From: Methylovirgula sp.
GTDB lineage: Bacteria > Pseudomonadota > Alphaproteobacteria > Rhizobiales > Beijerinckiaceae
Length of the DNA stretch: 6,875 nucleotides
Direction of reading: 5' to 3'
NCBI GenBank assembly: GCA_030038595.1
Contig: JASHSW010000074.1
Location: 1 to 6,875 of the forward strand
The notes under the pieces are model-generated. The model made no database searches. It was given only the letters and a program-made list of their open reading frames with translations, and had not been told where the DNA came from. How positions within the stretch are numbered: the first letter of the stretch is position 1; each line of letters begins with the position of its first letter. Below are positions 5,776 through 6,875 of the stretch, piece by piece. Both the position numbers and the translations under genes were made by a program.

Positions 5776-5822
5776 GCCGAGGAACCCGAAAGGCCTTCGG
5801 AGAGGAGAGTTTTCGGGTCGGC
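5776..5822 (+). terminator. Long inverted repeat after the DUF892 gene, probable terminator or transcript-stabilising hairpin
   Basis: ACCCGAAA (5784-5791) pairs perfectly with TTTCGGGT (5811-5818), and GCCG (5776-5779) with CGGC (5819-5822), leaving a 4-base bulge on the left arm. The loop region contains the palindrome AAGGCCTT (5790-5797), which allows a competing smaller hairpin (CCGAA at 5786-5790 with TTCGG at 5796-5800). No T tract follows, so it is not a textbook Rho-independent terminator. Confidence 0.45.
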
Positions 5823-6159
5823 ACAGGGAATCGGCTTGCCGCCGCAGCGACCCGCGACGGAGTTGCGCTCGCCATGGCAATTCATGAATTTCGGTTGCGG
5901 CGGCGAACTATATCTTCGGAATGTTTCCGGCCTGGGAGAAAACACGCAGTATAGTTTTACAATGCGAGGCTATACAGCGCAGCGAGCCAGGCTATGACTT
6001 TACAATTTGCTGAAGATTAACATTAGTTTAACTTCACAATTTTTTGCGAACTCACAGTAATTGTCTCCTCTTTTGGAACAAGCGGCGGCGCTTCGGAATT
6101 GTTCCACGGCCGGGACTCTCGGCATTCGTGCTTGGAAATGGAAATTTGGGAGAAGGATG
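5823..6159. other. Non-coding leader region with AT-rich, repeat-bearing segment before the KGG gene
   Basis: No convincing gene was found here. After ordinary GC-rich sequence, about 5951-6064 becomes markedly AT-rich compared with its surroundings. It holds two AGGCTAT direct repeats 22 bp apart (5967-5973 and 5989-5995) and three same-strand ACAAT cores (5959, 6002, 6036) in similar TTtACAAT or TTcACAAT contexts. It also has an imperfect inverted repeat at 6012-6035 (GAAGATTAAC against GTTTAACTTC). This is most likely the promoter and control region of the KGG gene, but I could not assign a confident -35/-10 pair. Confidence 0.5.
6075..6105. repeat. Inverted repeat GGAACAA...TTGTTCC with nested hairpin upstream of the KGG gene
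   Basis: GGAACAA (6075-6081) and TTGTTCC (6099-6105) are exact complements. Within them AAGCG (6080-6084) and CGCTT (6089-6093) form a second stem around GCGG. The right end is also the palindrome GGAATTGTTCC (6095-6105). It lies 55 bases before the KGG start, so it may be an operator or a leader hairpin. The GGAAC has no CGTT-like -10 at 16-17 bases and is therefore not a good EcfG promoter. Confidence 0.5.
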
Positions 6160-6549
6160 ATGGCGCACGAACGTTCGACCTCAAGTCGTGGATTTGCCTC
6201 CATGGAAGAGGAGAAACAGCGCGAAATCGCCCGCAAGGGCGGCGCTAGCGTTCCGCCCGGCGAGCGCAGCTTTTCAAAGAACCATGAACTGGCCGCCGAG
6301 GCCGGCCGTAAAGGCGGAGCCAGCGTGCCCGGCGAGAAGCGCAGCTTTTCGCAAGACCATGAGCTTGCTTCGCAAGCCGGACGAAAGGGCGGCCATGCCT
6401 CGGGCGGCAATTTCGCCAACGATCCGCGCCGTGCTTCCGAGGCCGGCAGAAAAGGCGGCCGCGCCTCGGGCGGCAATTTCGCCAACAATCCGCAACGCGC
6501 CGCGCAGGTCGGGCAACGCGGCGGCGAAGCTTCGCACGGCCGACACTGA
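6160..6549 (+). CDS. KGG-repeat stress protein (stress-induced, hydrophilic, repeat-built)
   Basis: The 129-residue hydrophilic, Gly-, Ala- and Arg-rich protein begins with a cap (SRGFASMEEEKQREIA) common in KGG-repeat proteins. It then has two 25-residue units (25-49, 50-74), each RKGGASVP...RSFS..HELA...AG, and two 22-residue units (75-96, 97-118), each RKGG.ASGGNFAN.P.RA...G, ending with a worn RGGEASHGRH. KGG occurs at 26, 51, 76 and 98. There is no signal peptide or membrane segment, so it is cytosolic and probably disordered. The family (bacterial stress-induced KGG motif, related to GsiB-like and plant LEA-type proteins) is tied to stress protection; the molecular role is unproven. ATG 6160 follows GGGAG (6148-6152) by 7 bases and gives the usual MAHERST-like start; ATG 6157 is adjacent and equally in frame. 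Codons further upstream lack support. Confidence 0.88.
   Translation: MAHERSTSSRGFASMEEEKQREIARKGGASVPPGERSFSKNHELAAEAGRKGGASVPGEKRSFSQDHELASQAGRKGGHASGGNFANDPRRASEAGRKGGRASGGNFANNPQRAAQVGQRGGEASHGRH
6232..6513 (+). repeat. In-gene tandem repeats: two 75-bp and two 66-bp units
   Basis: Units lie at 6232-6306, 6307-6381, 6382-6447 and 6448-6513, each beginning with Arg-Lys-Gly-Gly codons. Like units resemble each other more than unlike ones, which suggests an A-A-B-B history of two local duplications from a shared KGG ancestor. Confidence 0.85.
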
Positions 6550-6595
6550 GAGCCGGAACATTACGCGCGATGGCTGCCGGAGATTTGCGGCTTTC

Positions 6596-6875
6596 CTACT
6601 TGGTCCCGGCCGGGGCGGCCTGTGTCGTTTGCTCGCCGGAAGGCGCAGGCGCCGGAAGGGCAAGCTCCGTCGTGAACTCGTAAGCTTTCGGCTCGCCGGT
6701 CAGCGTCATTCGGACCGCCACATGCCGGGCTACGGACGGCGCCTCGACTGCCGCAATGGAAAAGCGCCCGTCGGCGCGCCGGTGCGTCTCCAATGCCCAG
6801 CCTTCGGGCGCTTCCGCAAAAAGATCGGTGGGCGAAGAATTGCCTTTCCAAGTCAAAAGCCAGGTCGGATTCTTT
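6596..6875 (-). CDS. C-terminal fragment of an unrecognised protein (5'-truncated by window edge)
   Basis: The minus-strand frame is open from the window edge to TAG at 6596-6598, showing 92 residues. The TTG at 6854-6856 could in principle start it, but the frame continues upstream as KNPTWL and no ribosome site is visible, so a larger protein entering from the right is more likely. The visible part holds a possible beta-sandwich-like region with alternating hydrophobics (FSIAAVEAP, VAVRMTLTG, YEFTTELALP) and ends in a 19-residue Pro/Ala/Thr-rich tail. I do not recognise the family. The segment LTWKG..SPTDLFAEAPEGW hints at an exported or envelope domain, but that is a guess. It converges with the KGG gene across 46 bases with no clear terminator. 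The competing frame at 6561-6851 is Arg/Ala-rich and judged a shadow. Confidence 0.6.
   Translation of the reverse strand, partial: KNPTWLLTWKGNSSPTDLFAEAPEGWALETHRRADGRFSIAAVEAPSVARHVAVRMTLTGEPKAYEFTTELALPAPAPSGEQTTQAAPAGTK

Noticed and set aside
5774..5887. Small plus-strand ORF (37 codons, Arg-rich) after the DUF892 gene
   Set aside because: It overlaps the inverted repeat, lacks a convincing ribosome site and has no recognisable pattern.
5052..5945. Long minus-strand open frame of 297 codons opposite the DUF892 gene
   Set aside because: It is antisense to a clear family gene, spans its flanking regulatory region, lacks domain-like sequence and a good ribosome site; long shadow frames are common in GC-rich DNA.
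6075..6103. EcfG promoter before the KGG gene (GGAAC 6075, TGTT 6100)
   Set aside because: The spacing is 20 bases, outside the 16-17 allowed for this sigma-factor class.
6061..6159. TTG at 6061 as the start of the KGG protein
   Set aside because: It would add 33 residues unlike the family and would lie within the regulatory inverted repeat; ATG 6160 has a good ribosome site and the expected N-terminal cap.
6000..6488. Minus-strand repetitive open frame of 162 codons opposite the KGG gene
   Set aside because: Its repeats simply mirror the KGG repeats of the real gene; it has no signal, family match or ribosome site of its own.

Overview
The window looks like chromosomal DNA of a GC-rich alphaproteobacterium, most likely Hyphomicrobiales/Rhizobiales (a Beijerinckiaceae- or Methylocystaceae-like genome would fit). 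This is inferred from base composition, the gene families and candidate EcfG-type (GGAAC-N16-CGTT-like) promoters. No RNA genes, insertion sequences, CRISPR arrays or phage genes were seen. Seven protein genes are supported; the two at the window edges are partial.

Layout. (1) 1-1194 (+): C-terminal half of a TonB-dependent outer-membrane receptor, closed by an intrinsic terminator. (2) 1292-2665 (-): a two-transmembrane NarL/UhpB-class sensor histidine kinase, convergent with the receptor. (3) 2883-3503 (+): a NarL/FixJ-type response regulator, divergent from the kinase across a ~217-bp shared control region. Together these form an apparent complete two-component system. (4) 3565-3891 (-): a small secreted His-, Gly- and Tyr-rich protein with a strong ribosome binding site and a strong terminator. 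(5) 4076-5026 (-): an NAD-dependent D-2-hydroxyacid dehydrogenase of the hydroxypyruvate reductase/glycerate dehydrogenase type, with a GTG start. (6) 5238-5741 (+): a DUF892/YciF ferritin-like stress protein. (7) 6160-6549 (+): a KGG-repeat stress-type protein built as two 25-residue plus two 22-residue units. (8) 6596-6875 (-): C-terminus of an unrecognised protein running off the window edge.

The theme of the right half is stress and envelope physiology. DUF892 and KGG proteins are typical general-stress-response products. A near-consensus EcfG-like promoter lies before the DUF892 gene, and two weaker ones lie in tandem before the Gly/Tyr-rich gene. The intergenic regions also hold inverted repeats: TTGCCGG copies beside the DUF892 promoter, an 11-bp GGAATyGTTCC palindrome in two separate leaders, and an AT-rich stretch with repeated ACAAT before the KGG gene. 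I see no clear evidence for a wholly new multi-gene system. The best leads are these shared control elements and the small low-complexity secreted protein.
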